Position numbers and translations under genes: made by a program. The notes beneath the pieces are model-generated. The model searched no databases. It had not been told where the DNA came from and saw only the letters and a list, made by a program, of their open reading frames with translations. This document shows, piece by piece, positions 52,166 through 64,000 of a stretch of 64,000 nt of DNA. This DNA is from Brevipalpus yothersi. Taxonomy: Eukaryota; Arthropoda; Arachnida; Trombidiformes; Tenuipalpidae. Positions within the stretch are counted from its first letter, which is position 1, and each line of letters begins with the position of its first letter. The stretch spans positions 63,729 through 127,728 of the forward strand of contig QZCP01000242.1 in assembly GCA_003956705.1 (NCBI GenBank). The letters run 5' to 3'.

Positions 52166-55100
52166 CTGAAATGTGGATGATGATTCTATGCCTATGGCTA
52201 TATCTATGTGTATGTGAGCCCCAAGCCCAGGCTGACCTTCAGGCACATTTTCACTGGTCAAGCTGCTCAATACTGTGGGCAGTGTCTCTTTGTTATTGTA
52301 TACAGTTCATCGATAAAAGTCATGAAATTCTCTCTCTCTCTCTCTTTCTCTTCCTCTCTTATATTTCTCACACACAGATAAGGAGTGGAAGCCTATGGTC
52401 ATCAATGAATTGTCTGAACATTGGGCGAGATTTCCACTTTAACCAATCTTCTAGTCAGTATCATACAAGAAGAATAGTTCTTCTTCAGTCATCCACTTTT
52501 CGTTTTGATCGAATCGAAATCGAAACATTCAATCGAACTCTATTCCTCATGAAAGTGGATTATTTTCTGCCATCAATCGACAGAGTTAGAGAGAAAGTCA
52601 ATTGAAAAATGATGCAAGAAATGGACTTATTTATCGCCATTCACCATTCTCACAACTACTACTGTTGCTACTCCACTCGGCCTGATCTCCTGGCTTTTTC
52701 GAAACTATCATTTTTCTTTTTTCAACTTTCCATTCAGACATCGATCCATTCATCTATTCATCATCATCATGTCCTCCTCCTCTTCTTCATCTTCGTTTTT
52801 GCGTTTCAACCAGATATACGGTACAGTGGAGGTGGACACTTCAATGCCATCTTCCACTTGACACCACTATACGTTCACACAGAGCTAATATCAGGACAAT
52901 TAAATCGAAGATACTCTCCCAAAACGTACATCAAATCACAACTTGATACATTCCAGTAGCTGCTTATTCGATCTTGAATAACGTTGTTCTTACAAGTGAC
53001 CAATGACAAAATGGAGATACATAGAAGTTCCATTTCTCTCTCTCTCGATATCGACCCATCTAGGGCATAGAACTTTGTGACAATTGAGTTAGAATTATGA
53101 AGGCAGTCCAGTGGACATTAGTCACAGGATTCCCAAGGACTAGGATTCATCGTTACAAGTTCATGAAGCGTCACAATTTTGTGAGTGAATCGGAAGGATA
53201 CAAGTTCACTGGCACAATCGTTCATATCCACCGTTAATGTGACCTTTTTGATGATCATCATCAGTTTGGGCTAGCATAAAACTGTCATATTGGGCTCTGA
53301 AAAATAGAGATCATTGTCCAGTTTTCCACATGATAAACCTTATATCAGGCAATATTTTGTGTCAACATTTTTCTCATCATACTATTTTATGCGTTTACCG
53401 TTACAGCCTAACTTAACTACTTAACTTTGAAAGGCTTATTTTCCATCATCGAATTAACCTTCACTCCTTAACTTTGATCTTCAGAGCCTCTCTTCTCTTT
53501 TTTCTCCTACTTTCTTCTTGTTTTTCTGTCCTCCACTTACCCACCATCTTAAATGGACACTATTTTTCGACAAAAGACGAAAACACTCATGATTGAAAGC
53601 AATTAATGGATAATTTTGCGAAAGATAATCTGATTGAAACAGTCACTCTTTTTGCTGTTGTGATTCACTATTTTCTCTCTCTCTTTTTCTCTCTCTCTCT
53701 CTCTCCCCTTTCTTCCTTTCACACTCATTGGTAAAATGAAACAGTGTTTTTCTATTTGATATTAGACTCAGCTACTACCTCAAATATAAAGTAGTTCCTT
53801 CGAAAAAGGAGGCCAAGCTCAAAGATTCAATGAAAAAAAGATTTGATGAGTTAATTTTTACGCATGCAATTACCATTTAAAGATAGAGGAAATATCAAAA
53901 CTCAATAATCTCATAAGCCTTTCATCATGCTCAATAGAAAAGGGGGGTCTAAAATAGGGATGGGAATCGATAGCTAGTAGAAGGCTCTTGATTCTGACTT
54001 CCTGCGATTTGGAATACACTTGGCTCTTTACTGATCGGATAATCCTGTTTACCCTACAATTAAACCTGAACCGTTGATAATCTCATTGAGCTTGATGCTG
54101 TATTTGGTTCACTAATTTCCATGGAATCCGCCATCATGTTAGCCTCTCAATCTTGTGCGATCATTTTATTCCCTGTTTCTTCTTCTTACTCTCATTCTCC
54201 CCTCTTTCTCTTCCTATGTCTTAAGGCTTACAAGCATTACTCTTCATCTAATTCAATCTTCTCTCTCTCTCTCTCTCTTCCTCCAATCCGCATTTATCTC
54301 CATGACAAAGAATATTTTCTATGAACATTCATAAAGGATACTAGCTCTGACTTTGGTTTCTTTCTCTCCCTATCAGCACTATAGATTCTAACTGGACATG
54401 GATGCCAACATGATTCGGTAAGTGATAAAGCTTGCCAAGACCATTGACTTGTAGAGAGAGAGAGAGGCCAGCTAGTGAAAAGGAGCTTACATTGGAAGCT
54501 GACCAAGCTGACCATCTATAATGTAATCATAATCATAGTTTGCTATATAGTTGGTCAGATGATGGATGATGAATTTGAAAAATTTATCCAACGAAATTCT
54601 AGGAGTAATCGATTTTCGGATGGCGCAAAGCAAGAATCACAAACACACTGATGGAAGTGAGAGAAAAGATGCTGCCAGAAAAGAGAGAAAAATAGTGAAT
54701 GCCGTAATAGAGAAGCTGAAAAGTGCAATGAGGGCGAAACTTTTCATAGCATTAGAAGCTGTGAGATGGATGGTAAGCCACTAACAGAGATGGATGAAAT
54801 GAGTGGAGAAAGTGAATTTTAGAACCAAGCCAAATGTTTTCGAGAGAGAGAGAGAGAAAAGATGAAATGACCAGTGAGAGAAACTTGTGAGTAAAATTCT
54901 TGATAGTATTCCCACTGAATTTCGAGAGAAGGGCTCAAATTACTCGGTAAAAGCAACAGGATTCACCAATGAAGATGTATCCAAGAGAGAAAATGATCGA
55001 CTGAGCTCGGATAGAGAGAAAGAGTGAAACATTTATTGCCACCATTGGAATGTTGACTGTGGGATCCAGAGCCCAATGGATGGACGGAAAGGATCATTGG

Positions 55101-56760
55101 TGGCTGTCAAAAAATGCATCCCTTTTGCTACTAAGCCACTGGTGGCCATTGGACTTGGGATATAAGTATGTTTTGGCGGATATTTACTTTGTATCAATTC
55201 TTGTGTTCAGCGAATAGGGAATCCTTCATGGCTTTGAGTTTTCTCTCTCTCTCTCTCTCTCTCATATAAGTTGCTTACTCTGAGCTCACTTAACCACCAG
55301 AACAAGTATCACTTACTTTCTGTTAACATTACCAGCCTGCATCTGATATAATCCAACATGTCATCGCTCACTTATATATCTTGATCACACACACAAACAA
55401 ACTATAGCGACTTTTGAAGTGGGTAAAGAAAACACCTACATGGAAAAGCACCCACAATATATCTGAGGTGGGGGAGGAAAAAATATATATCTGAAATCGT
55501 GAAACTTTCCCAGCATCCATGCATCTAACCAAGATTACTTCTTCAAAATATGTTTGTGTATAAGTGTGTATACTCGCATAGCCAGAGCCAGAGAACTTTT
55601 GTTGACTCTTTTTTGGCAGCTAAAATTGTTTGCTTCGACGATTTTGTTGGATTAAATGTATTCAATGGTAACACTGATGCAGTATGTAGTTAGAGTAGTG
55701 GGAAGATGGTTAAGCTGACAGGCCAAGAAGTAAGAAAGAGAGAGAGAGAGAGTGAATATTATTGATCCAAAATATTTTTCATCCACCAATCTTATTTTCT
55801 CAAGAATATATGTAAAATAATATCAATCTAGATTTTTTTGGGGATGTATTTTTTGTTCAATGTTGACTCTTTCTTTTTCATTCATTCAGCTCAACAAAAA
55901 TTTTTCCTCTCCTTTACATTCTCCACTCTTTAGAAACACACATTCCGCTCCAAATTCTCGATTTAAACACGTTATGCAATATATTTGGCTTACATCACAT
56001 TCATCTCATTTCGTTTTCATGTTTTCTTTTTCTTACCCAGATTTGTTCAGTATCTGTTGACATTGTTCGAAATTATTACCATAATTCTACTCTAGAATTT
56101 CTTACACGGTATACACAGGCAGGCACACACATAGTCATACTTCCCTGGGAGGATAGAATAATGGAAATAAAGAATCTGAGAATGAAGCTGCTTGTTGATT
56201 CGGGAATATACATTTCATTTTCTCTCTCTCTCTCTTTTCACCTCCATCGGTGGGCACACTATTCCAACATTGTACATTATCATTTTATTGGATGAAGTTT
56301 TTGGGTTCCCTCATTCAAACACATACATATACACAGCCTCCACAATCCCATTTACTGATATCCCGCTATTATGTAGTACTGTTATTTGATTTTTTCGCGT
56401 TTCAATGTGTCCATTCTCACCCTATTATGCATCATTTTTACACCCATCTCTGCTTTTGCATCATTCAAAGTGGAAGAAGAGAGAGAATTTGTAATTATTT
56501 CCTTTTGTCTATACTCAGCAACAGGGTTTTATGATCTTCACAAAAGTAGTGTAGAAGAGAGGGAATTGAACCAAAATGTATATATGTATGAGAAATTGGA
56601 GAATAATAGAGTAGTTGTGGGAGTAGAAGTAAAGCAGTAGCCTTAACCATGAAAAGCTTCAGATAGAGTGTCAATAAAGAGAGAAGCCAATATATTTGCA
56701 TATACAGAGAGAAAAATTCATTGTAAGAATGCTGGCCACAAATATGACAAACCGCTTTTT

Positions 56761-56762
<2 letters not shown>

Positions 56763-56846
<84 letters not shown>

Positions 56847-56849
56847 CTC
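56763..56849 (+). repeat. compound (CT)n(TTTC)n microsatellite
   Basis: About 31 CT units pass directly into six TTTC units, the same order as at 28681-28752 and 43212-43271. Confidence 0.95.
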
Positions 56850-59526
56850 ATTCTATTGCTAAGTGTTGTTGTCCACAATATTGGTCTTTTGTGTTATTGG
56901 ACATTCACAGAATCGAAGAAAAATATCAAGCCAAAAAGAATGAACATGAATGATGATGAAAAGGGACCAAAAGAAATGATTCATGACTTTGGATTCATGA
57001 ATCTGTGAGAAGAAAAAGTGGTGGTAGTGATAGTGGTGGCTGTATAATATTGGCTGCATCGGTACTTGGCCGCAAAAGCATATACTTTTGTGGCAGTTAA
57101 TACATTCTTGAGGGAATCCCGATAGAAGAAGAAACCTTCAAGATATAATATCGAGTGAAGTTCTTGTTTTTGATGCTTGGAGTATTGATCCATCTTTGAA
57201 TGAGAAAAGAAGAGGAAGAAAAAGAAGATGAGGAAAAAGACGAAGAAAAAGAGGAGAGAAAGAAGAAGCAACAATAAAAGTCAAAAAGTTAGTATGCTAA
57301 AACTCACATCTCATGGTGTCTTAAAGCTATCAATCACTTTACCTTACTCAAAGGATTTTCAACTTGAAAGATAAAAAGTATATTCACCATTCATCAGTAA
57401 AATATTGTGTTTATCTAGTGTTCAAAAGTCTATTTTCAAAACTCTTTAGCATGTGATTTGAAGAGTGAATAATACTATTTAAACAGATTTACAAAATGGT
57501 TCCATGCTAAATTTTCCACTGACCATAACCATGAAATAATAAGCTTATAGGCGTACAAAATTGAGGCATATTTAAAACATTAATGACTAACTCATATAGT
57601 GTAGCTGTAGTGATAATCATAATGAGAGAATAAAATAGAGGAATATGTGCCGGACATTTATTTTAACTGGATAAACAAGCTCGAATTTGCTTCATTTTTA
57701 CATAAAATAATTACAAATAACGTCCTTTGAAGTCATTATAAACGTTTTAGTGGAGTAAAACCATTCTCTTCATTAATATTGTCGGAGAATGTAATTTTTT
57801 TCTTCATTCTCATAGAGACAACTACTATATACTCATTCTGGATGTCAAAAAGAATAATAATTCATCATTTGTGCTCACAAGCAGATCGAAAACATTCCCT
57901 GGAGGTAGAATCATTTTTATGGTGTGAGAAAAAGAAAAAAGACAACTATTTTCATCATATTGTCACGGACAGAGAATCGAAAATGAATCAATGAAACTAG
58001 ATAGAGAAAGAGGAGAATGAATTATCACCTACAAGAATCAGATTAATGTTCACTCATGAGAACATATCGTCACTTTTCTTCTAAGGAATATATATACACA
58101 TAAAGCTATACGAGAGAATATATTGGCCGGTTAATCGCCATGATCCACTTGCATGATTTCATAGGGCTGAGAATCATCACACACTGAACATATACACTCT
58201 TATGGTGTCATATGCCTTGGGCCTGATGGAATCATGATGATGATACCTTATACTCTTTTGATTCTTTGGCTAGATTATCTATGACATCGCATGGATGAGC
58301 GAAAATATATATATATATACTTTCGTTAGACGATCGATTTGTTGACTGATGCGAGCAAAGTGCTCTGAAGCAAATCGATGAGAAGAAAAGTGAAGCCATG
58401 TTCACTAGAAATCAGTGGCAAAAGAAAACGATGAAAATGGATACACAAGATTGTACATAGAAATCGTGTTGCCTGTTGAATATGATCAAAAATGTTGGTC
58501 CCAGTTTTTACATTTTCTCTCTCTCTTTCAAGTGAATAAAGATTCTTGCTTGGATGAATTCGTCAAGCTGAACTTGATATTAAAAAATTTCGCCCAAGCA
58601 AGAGGAGGAGAAAAAAATATTGACTCAAAATAGATGGACAGGAATTCATTAACTCAGGATGAATGTGATTCAAAATGAACTTACTATACTGATCTGACAT
58701 TGTGAGTACGAATGGAAGATGTTCGAAATCTTCTTGGGGATACATTTTTTTCCAACATTCATCTAGATTATTCATTTTGGGAGATGTTTCTACGGGCAAA
58801 TTATTGATTACTCCATGCTTGCACAACGGTTACCCAATAAATTTCATCACTCATGATTCTTTTTTGGATTCAACCGAATCACTTGATCCTCTTAGAGTGA
58901 CATTAATAATCAAATCTTGTCATTAATAATCATAATTGCTTTCCATATCAACAAAGGCTCATTCATCATGGGACGAGTATACATGCAGTATTGAGATGAA
59001 GATGATAAAAGCATGAAAAGCAGGCGAATCAAGTGAATCCACCAAAAAAGGACATTAATTCAGATTGTCAGATGAATCGGAAGCTCCAGAAGATTGTATT
59101 CATCAGAATCAAAACAAAGGGAGCAAACAATCGGCTACATTATTCCAAGTTCTCATATATACATATAAACACACTCTTCTTTTACTTACTTTTGGATTCT
59201 CTCTATTTTATGAACAATGGTGACTCGATCAAAGAAAAAGAATTCGCCCAACAGAAGACGATCAGCTTGTATTTTGGTTGTTACTTGAGGAGTGAATAAA
59301 TGTCCAATAAACAGTGTGTGATACAATTCACTGTTTCGAATAAGTAGAGCTAACATGGAAGTAGGAGAGAGGAGAACAGAAAATAAGAACTTTTAGATCA
59401 AAAGATTCCATTTGATGAAGGACAACTTGAATCACAGAAAAAGAGAACATCCACAGAGTATGAATGGCAAAATTATCAATCTGACAAAATTGTGATGATC
59501 AATGTACCTCAAGGCATCCTTCACAT

Positions 59527-59530
<4 letters not shown>

Positions 59531-59565
<35 letters not shown>
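59531..59565 (+). repeat. (GA)n microsatellite
   Basis: About 17 pure GA units. Confidence 0.95.
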
Positions 59566-59568
<3 letters not shown>

Positions 59569-60294
59569 TAGCTCCAGGGAAGATATGAGATGAATTTATT
59601 GGTTCTCCTGATGCTGTAATGAGAGTAAACTTTTCTCATCATCTATTTTGGGATTGAGTGACAAGGAATCCTGATTCAATTGAATACTTTCTGTCCAGTG
59701 TTCAATAGTTTTCGCAATGTATTCATCTTTTATCCAGTTTCCGTTCTCTCTAGTTCCAGATCCAATGAAAATTATGATTTGGAGGGCTTCTTTTTCCATT
59801 GGAATACAAACGAACGAAAACATTCCCAAAATCATCAACAATCCTTTTAACCCTTTCTTTCTATGGACAAGTCTAAATTTGATTCCCAAACTCCATCAAC
59901 ACACTTTCTATAACAAGTAACACACTTTTTAAATCTCTCAATAGACTTGTATGACATCCGGCCACTTCATCAACCTCATCAGATGAATGGAATTGATTGT
60001 TCAACAAGACATTGTTTAACAATTGATTTCAGTAGATTGCTCTAATGAGCATTTGTGGTGGCCAAATGATTTGGCAAACTAGCACACAGCAAAGCGGATG
60101 AGGCAAACTGATATAGCTATGTACTTTTTTGGTCATGAGTTTGATGGGCTAAGAGAATGTCTTTCAATCAAGTGATATATATGAACAAAGTCAACTTTTT
60201 TCCCAGAAAGTAAGTAGAAAAAATGCTGTATAATAGGAAGTCTGGTAGGTTTGTTCAATTTTTTCTTATTATTTCTTGTCATTTTTCTCTCTTA

Positions 60295-60297
<3 letters not shown>

Positions 60298-60329
<32 letters not shown>
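60298..60329 (+). repeat. (CT)n microsatellite
   Basis: About 15 pure CT units. Confidence 0.95.
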
Positions 60330-60331
<2 letters not shown>

Positions 60332-61733
60332 GAACAAGCCTTCAATGGACAAAAAAGTTGAAAAGAAAGTAATCTGAAAGCTTTTTCCAAGGCTTCAAAC
60401 TTTGACAATAGAAACTTTCAATCGTTTATCCGTTTTTGCCCTGTTTTTGCTGTTGTTGTCGTGGTTGTTGCTGTTGTTGTTTTTATTCCTTCCCCAGAAT
60501 ATTCACTCTACATTCTATCTTCTAGAAGAAGAATATGGTGGAAGGAAAAGTCAAAATATTTTTCTTTCTGTACCCATAAAAGCCACAAGAGTCAATCGAT
60601 GGATATATATATTCAAGTAGAAACATGGGAAGTTTTGTTTCAATATGTAGACATTATATTGAATCTGGGAAAATTGTATGAAACTTGCGAGTAAAGAGAA
60701 AGAGTTAATCGATTGAAAGTTACACTAATCAAGTCTGATGATGGGTCATCGGTAAATTTTATGGCTGCCATAATGTGGGTAATAGATTGACCACATACAA
60801 TCAACCTAGCTAGTGCTGCAATTCAATAGCCATTATGAGGCTAGACAGAATTAATATTCATGGATAGTACAAATTAAGCGTCATGTTTCTACAGTCCTTG
60901 GTGATAAATTTATGTGTATATGTGTGTGTAGGTATATGTACCTTCTCTTCATCCTTAATCAGTCTTATGACATGTTTTGCGTCTTGACCATAGATTGAAA
61001 GAGCAGGAAAAGGTCTCAAAATTGGGTATGTTAATGATCCACAAGATCCACATTTATGCATACATATAACTGGACGAGAGAGAAAGTATATATGTTTGCC
61101 AAAGTGTAAATGATTGATTGAACAGGACCCTCCACTCTTATACAAGCATACACACACACATGAATATCAAGCTGAACCAATCGAGTAACAACATAACTGA
61201 ATCAAAATGAGCCATCATATCATCACTTTCACTGAATGCTGTTTATTGGCCCTTCGGCCGAAGAGGTATACACAAGACACTTTAATGAGATATTCTCACC
61301 CATACACTTGTCCTGATTGGAAAGGTTAGAAGTGAAGAGAGAGAGAGAGAGAAAGTATACAATATGCCAAATAAAAGTAGATTACTTCTGATTTGGCTTA
61401 ACATATCATGCAAAAGAAATGTATATATCATGGAAGAGAGGGAGAGAGGGAGAGAGAGATCAAGATGAATGATACTCGTGATGGTGGTAAACTACCATTT
61501 GATGCTATCCAACCCGATACCTTGTGTACATACACATATACCGTTATGTGTATATATACACGGTGGTGAATAGATGCATCCATGCTTGGCTTGAGTAAAG
61601 TGATTAGGCACATTGTGAAAGTGTTAAGCTCACATAGTCAGAATGTAGAAGCCCAAATGGGCTTAGATTCGTGAGAGTATTAATTCGATGGCTTGGCAGG
61701 CCATGATCTTAGATCTTACATGTTATGAGCATA

Positions 61734-61735
<2 letters not shown>

Positions 61736-61800
<65 letters not shown>
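61736..61800 (+). repeat. (GA)n microsatellite
   Basis: About 32 pure GA units, among the longest uninterrupted ones in the window. Confidence 0.95.
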
Positions 61801-61807
<7 letters not shown>

Positions 61808-62230
61808 CAAGACTTTGATTTATCTTCATTTACAGTCCAATAGAGATGCCAAGTAAATGGTTAACAGAAAGGATAAAAGAGAGGGAAGCTGAGAAAGAGA
61901 GAAAGAAAGAGAAAGTGGAGAGAAGAAAAGGCAAGTGACCCAAGGCTTCCAAACTGAATTGCTAAGGTTTTCCAACTTGACTGATGTGACTGGCCATTGG
62001 ACAAACTGCTGAGTTGGTCAAAATAAAAGGTCTCTCTCTCTTTCTCTCTCTTCAGTATATTGGCGAGAGAGGATACCAAAAGGAATGAGTATAAATTCAA
62101 TTCGAATAAACTTGAGATGCTTTTCTCTCTCTTTATTTCTTACACAACTATGGACAAGGCTCTAAGGTCTACTTATGTGAAGACCTTTTTTTCATGGGAT
62201 TGAATTGAGACTGCTATTAATCTTTTTTTG

Positions 62231-62232
<2 letters not shown>

Positions 62233-62282
<50 letters not shown>
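62233..62282 (+). repeat. (CT)n microsatellite
   Basis: About 25 pure CT units. Confidence 0.95.
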
Positions 62283-62285
<3 letters not shown>

Positions 62286-63944
62286 AGGGCCTGAAAGTTG
62301 GCGATAATTTCGTTCATCCATTGAATTCACGCTCATTCAAGTGGCTAACTTTTAAAACCCCATGGCTTTACATTACTCCATTACAGCTCTATTATTCGGG
62401 TGATTCAATTCTTGAAACGTCTAATTATGTTGAGCTCGGGTGTTGATAAAGGGAAATAAATTTCCACTGAATGAAGCCGAAAAATATGATTCATGAGAAA
62501 ATGGTGAAGTTTTTATTTTCCTTCTTTTCCATTGAATAGCTGCATTTTGCATTCGAAAAGCGACTGATTATAATCTCACGGGGCTCATTTTCTGATTAAC
62601 TGGAGAAAACATTCATCATCCTGTGGTGAAAAGATTATGTGTGTGCCCAACATCCGTATTAAGCTATGTGTATGTGTGTGTGTGGAAATATTTTAGGTCA
62701 CTCAAATATCAAACACTGATGAAAATTTTCCATGCATGGACAAACACATTCAAATCTGTATCAAATGATAATATTATCGATGGTGTTGAAGCGATAATAT
62801 GGAAACGATGGAGAGAGACAAAATTAATTGGGCCAAGATTATATGTTATGTATATTGGAGGATTGTGAGCATTTGAATGATTAAATTCTATTCCAGATCA
62901 ATGAAAGAGAGATCATAAAAGTGAAATGAATACCTCATATCAATTCAGCCTCCTTTACCATGAGCTTAATATACTCTAGACTTTGGGTGAATAGATTCTC
63001 GGCAGATATTATTTCCGGAGCAACCATTTACCAATGGATGCAGAATGCTAGAGCATCCAGATAAATATATATATATATATAATATTGAGTACCAGTATCG
63101 ATACCAACTCAATTCAATTCAACTCAGCTCAACTGGTAGTCAAGAGATACAAGAGTTCTGATGTATATCACGAATGGTCCAGATGAGTTTTACAAGTGGA
63201 GAACTGTATACTGGAGTCACATGTTACTTCTTCTTCTTCTGAAGAGGATTCCCTAATCGAATACATATACTCAATTATCAGATAGCATGTATGAGATGAG
63301 TTAGAAAAAGGTTAGGTTTGAATAGATTGATTTTGGACCTCCATAGTGAGCCAACCCAAGTGGTGGATATATTGGGTGATAACCAAAAAGGCCAGAGAGA
63401 GAGAAAGAGAGAGGCTAGATGAGCCAGTCATTAAGCAACAGAGTAATAACATAATCATAAATGAGTAAGCAGATTGAAGATGGCGAAAAAAAGTATTGAT
63501 CCATTAATCAACGCTCAGCTTCTTTCATATATATTTACTGTGTTTACGGTGTTTACGGTGCCTCATATGCAACCCTTTTCAGTTTTATTATGATATATAT
63601 ATGCATACATTTTGCAATGATGGGTGAAAGAAGGGAAGAAAGAGAGAGAGATAAGTTCCTTCGTATTTTTTTCTTACTTTTTCTCCCTCTTCTCCTCCTC
63701 CGCCTCCTCCATCCTTCTTTTTACGTCTCTTCTCCATCTTGATGCTCCGTGAGCACATGGATTGCATCTTAGAAATAAATAAATTGAAGGGAAATTGCTT
63801 CCGTCAGAGATGCTGGCGAATAATGAACCTGACGATAGCTGAAGATTGAACGGATCATATAAAGTACTACAGCGAAGACATTAATGGCATAAGGAGTAGA
63901 AGAGAAAAGGAATACTATTTTTCTATTGCTGTGGCTTCGCTTTA

Positions 63945-63947
<3 letters not shown>

Positions 63948-64000
<53 letters not shown>
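63948..64000 (+). repeat. (CT)n microsatellite running off the window
   Basis: At least 26 CT units reach the last base, so the full length is unknown. Confidence 0.95.

Larger units (their letters stand above)
47122..64000. other. gene-poor 17-kb region
   Basis: I found no frame with family resemblance, no convincing splice chain and no tRNA or rRNA. The left part must contain the receptor's promoter or leader exons. The sequence is scattered with CT/GA, CA/GT, TA and ATTC microsatellites, the larger ones listed separately. It could be a long intron or a regulatory domain; absence of evidence here rests on reading by eye. Confidence 0.5.

Noticed and set aside
52609..52959. 116-codon frame with a hydrophobic stretch and a dibasic site (possible neuropeptide precursor)
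   Set aside because: The hydrophobic part is not at the start, there are no repeated or amidated peptide motifs, and no allatostatin-C-like cysteine loop is present.

Overview
The window looks like nuclear DNA of an arthropod, most likely an acariform mite. This is inferred, not proven. The supporting signs are short GT-AG introns (about 50-250 bp), AT-rich sequence, many GA/CT microsatellites, a cathepsin L-like protease, a tandem family of gustatory-receptor-like 7TM genes, and arthropod-type orthologues of NKCC, PICK1, dystroglycan and the allatostatin-C receptor. The standard nuclear code fits every gene. There is one run of N (42548-42926).

Layout. 1-4.0 kb: a dispersed repeat, then PDSS2 (+) and a cathepsin L-like protease (-), convergent with 74 bp between their stops. 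5.2-12.4 kb: three tandem 7TM receptor genes (+) with identical exon structure, plus a decayed fragment between the second and third. 12.7-20.5 kb: dystroglycan (-) and a tandem, 5'-truncated copy that has lost exactly 230 codons covering the mucin-like region. 21.2-25.4 kb: PICK1 (-), seen without its PDZ part, lying directly against a catalytically dead GH18 chitinase-like gene (-). A hevein-like region with two in-frame stops sits between them. 26.1-29.7 kb: a cluster of relics (domesticated-type transposase, repeat with inverted arm, Tc1/mariner HTH, receptor pseudogene). 30.1-37.5 kb: a complete 16-exon SLC12 cation-chloride cotransporter (-) whose exon phases all join, giving 1049 aa. 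45.5-47.1 kb: an intronless allatostatin-C/somatostatin-type receptor (-). The rest (about 37.5-45.5 and 47.1-64 kb) shows microsatellites and no gene I can support.

The genes do not form one pathway; this is ordinary eukaryotic gene order. The unusual part is recent rearrangement. Dystroglycan is partly duplicated. A piece of an NKCC exon and intron lies immediately behind the third receptor gene, and the 3' end of that same receptor gene recurs as a relic behind NKCC. PICK1 and the chitinase-like gene abut with broken sequence between them. I see no phage, plasmid, CRISPR or operon-type system. I do not claim a new biological system; the best leads are the dystroglycan copy and the GH18/hevein/PICK1 junction.
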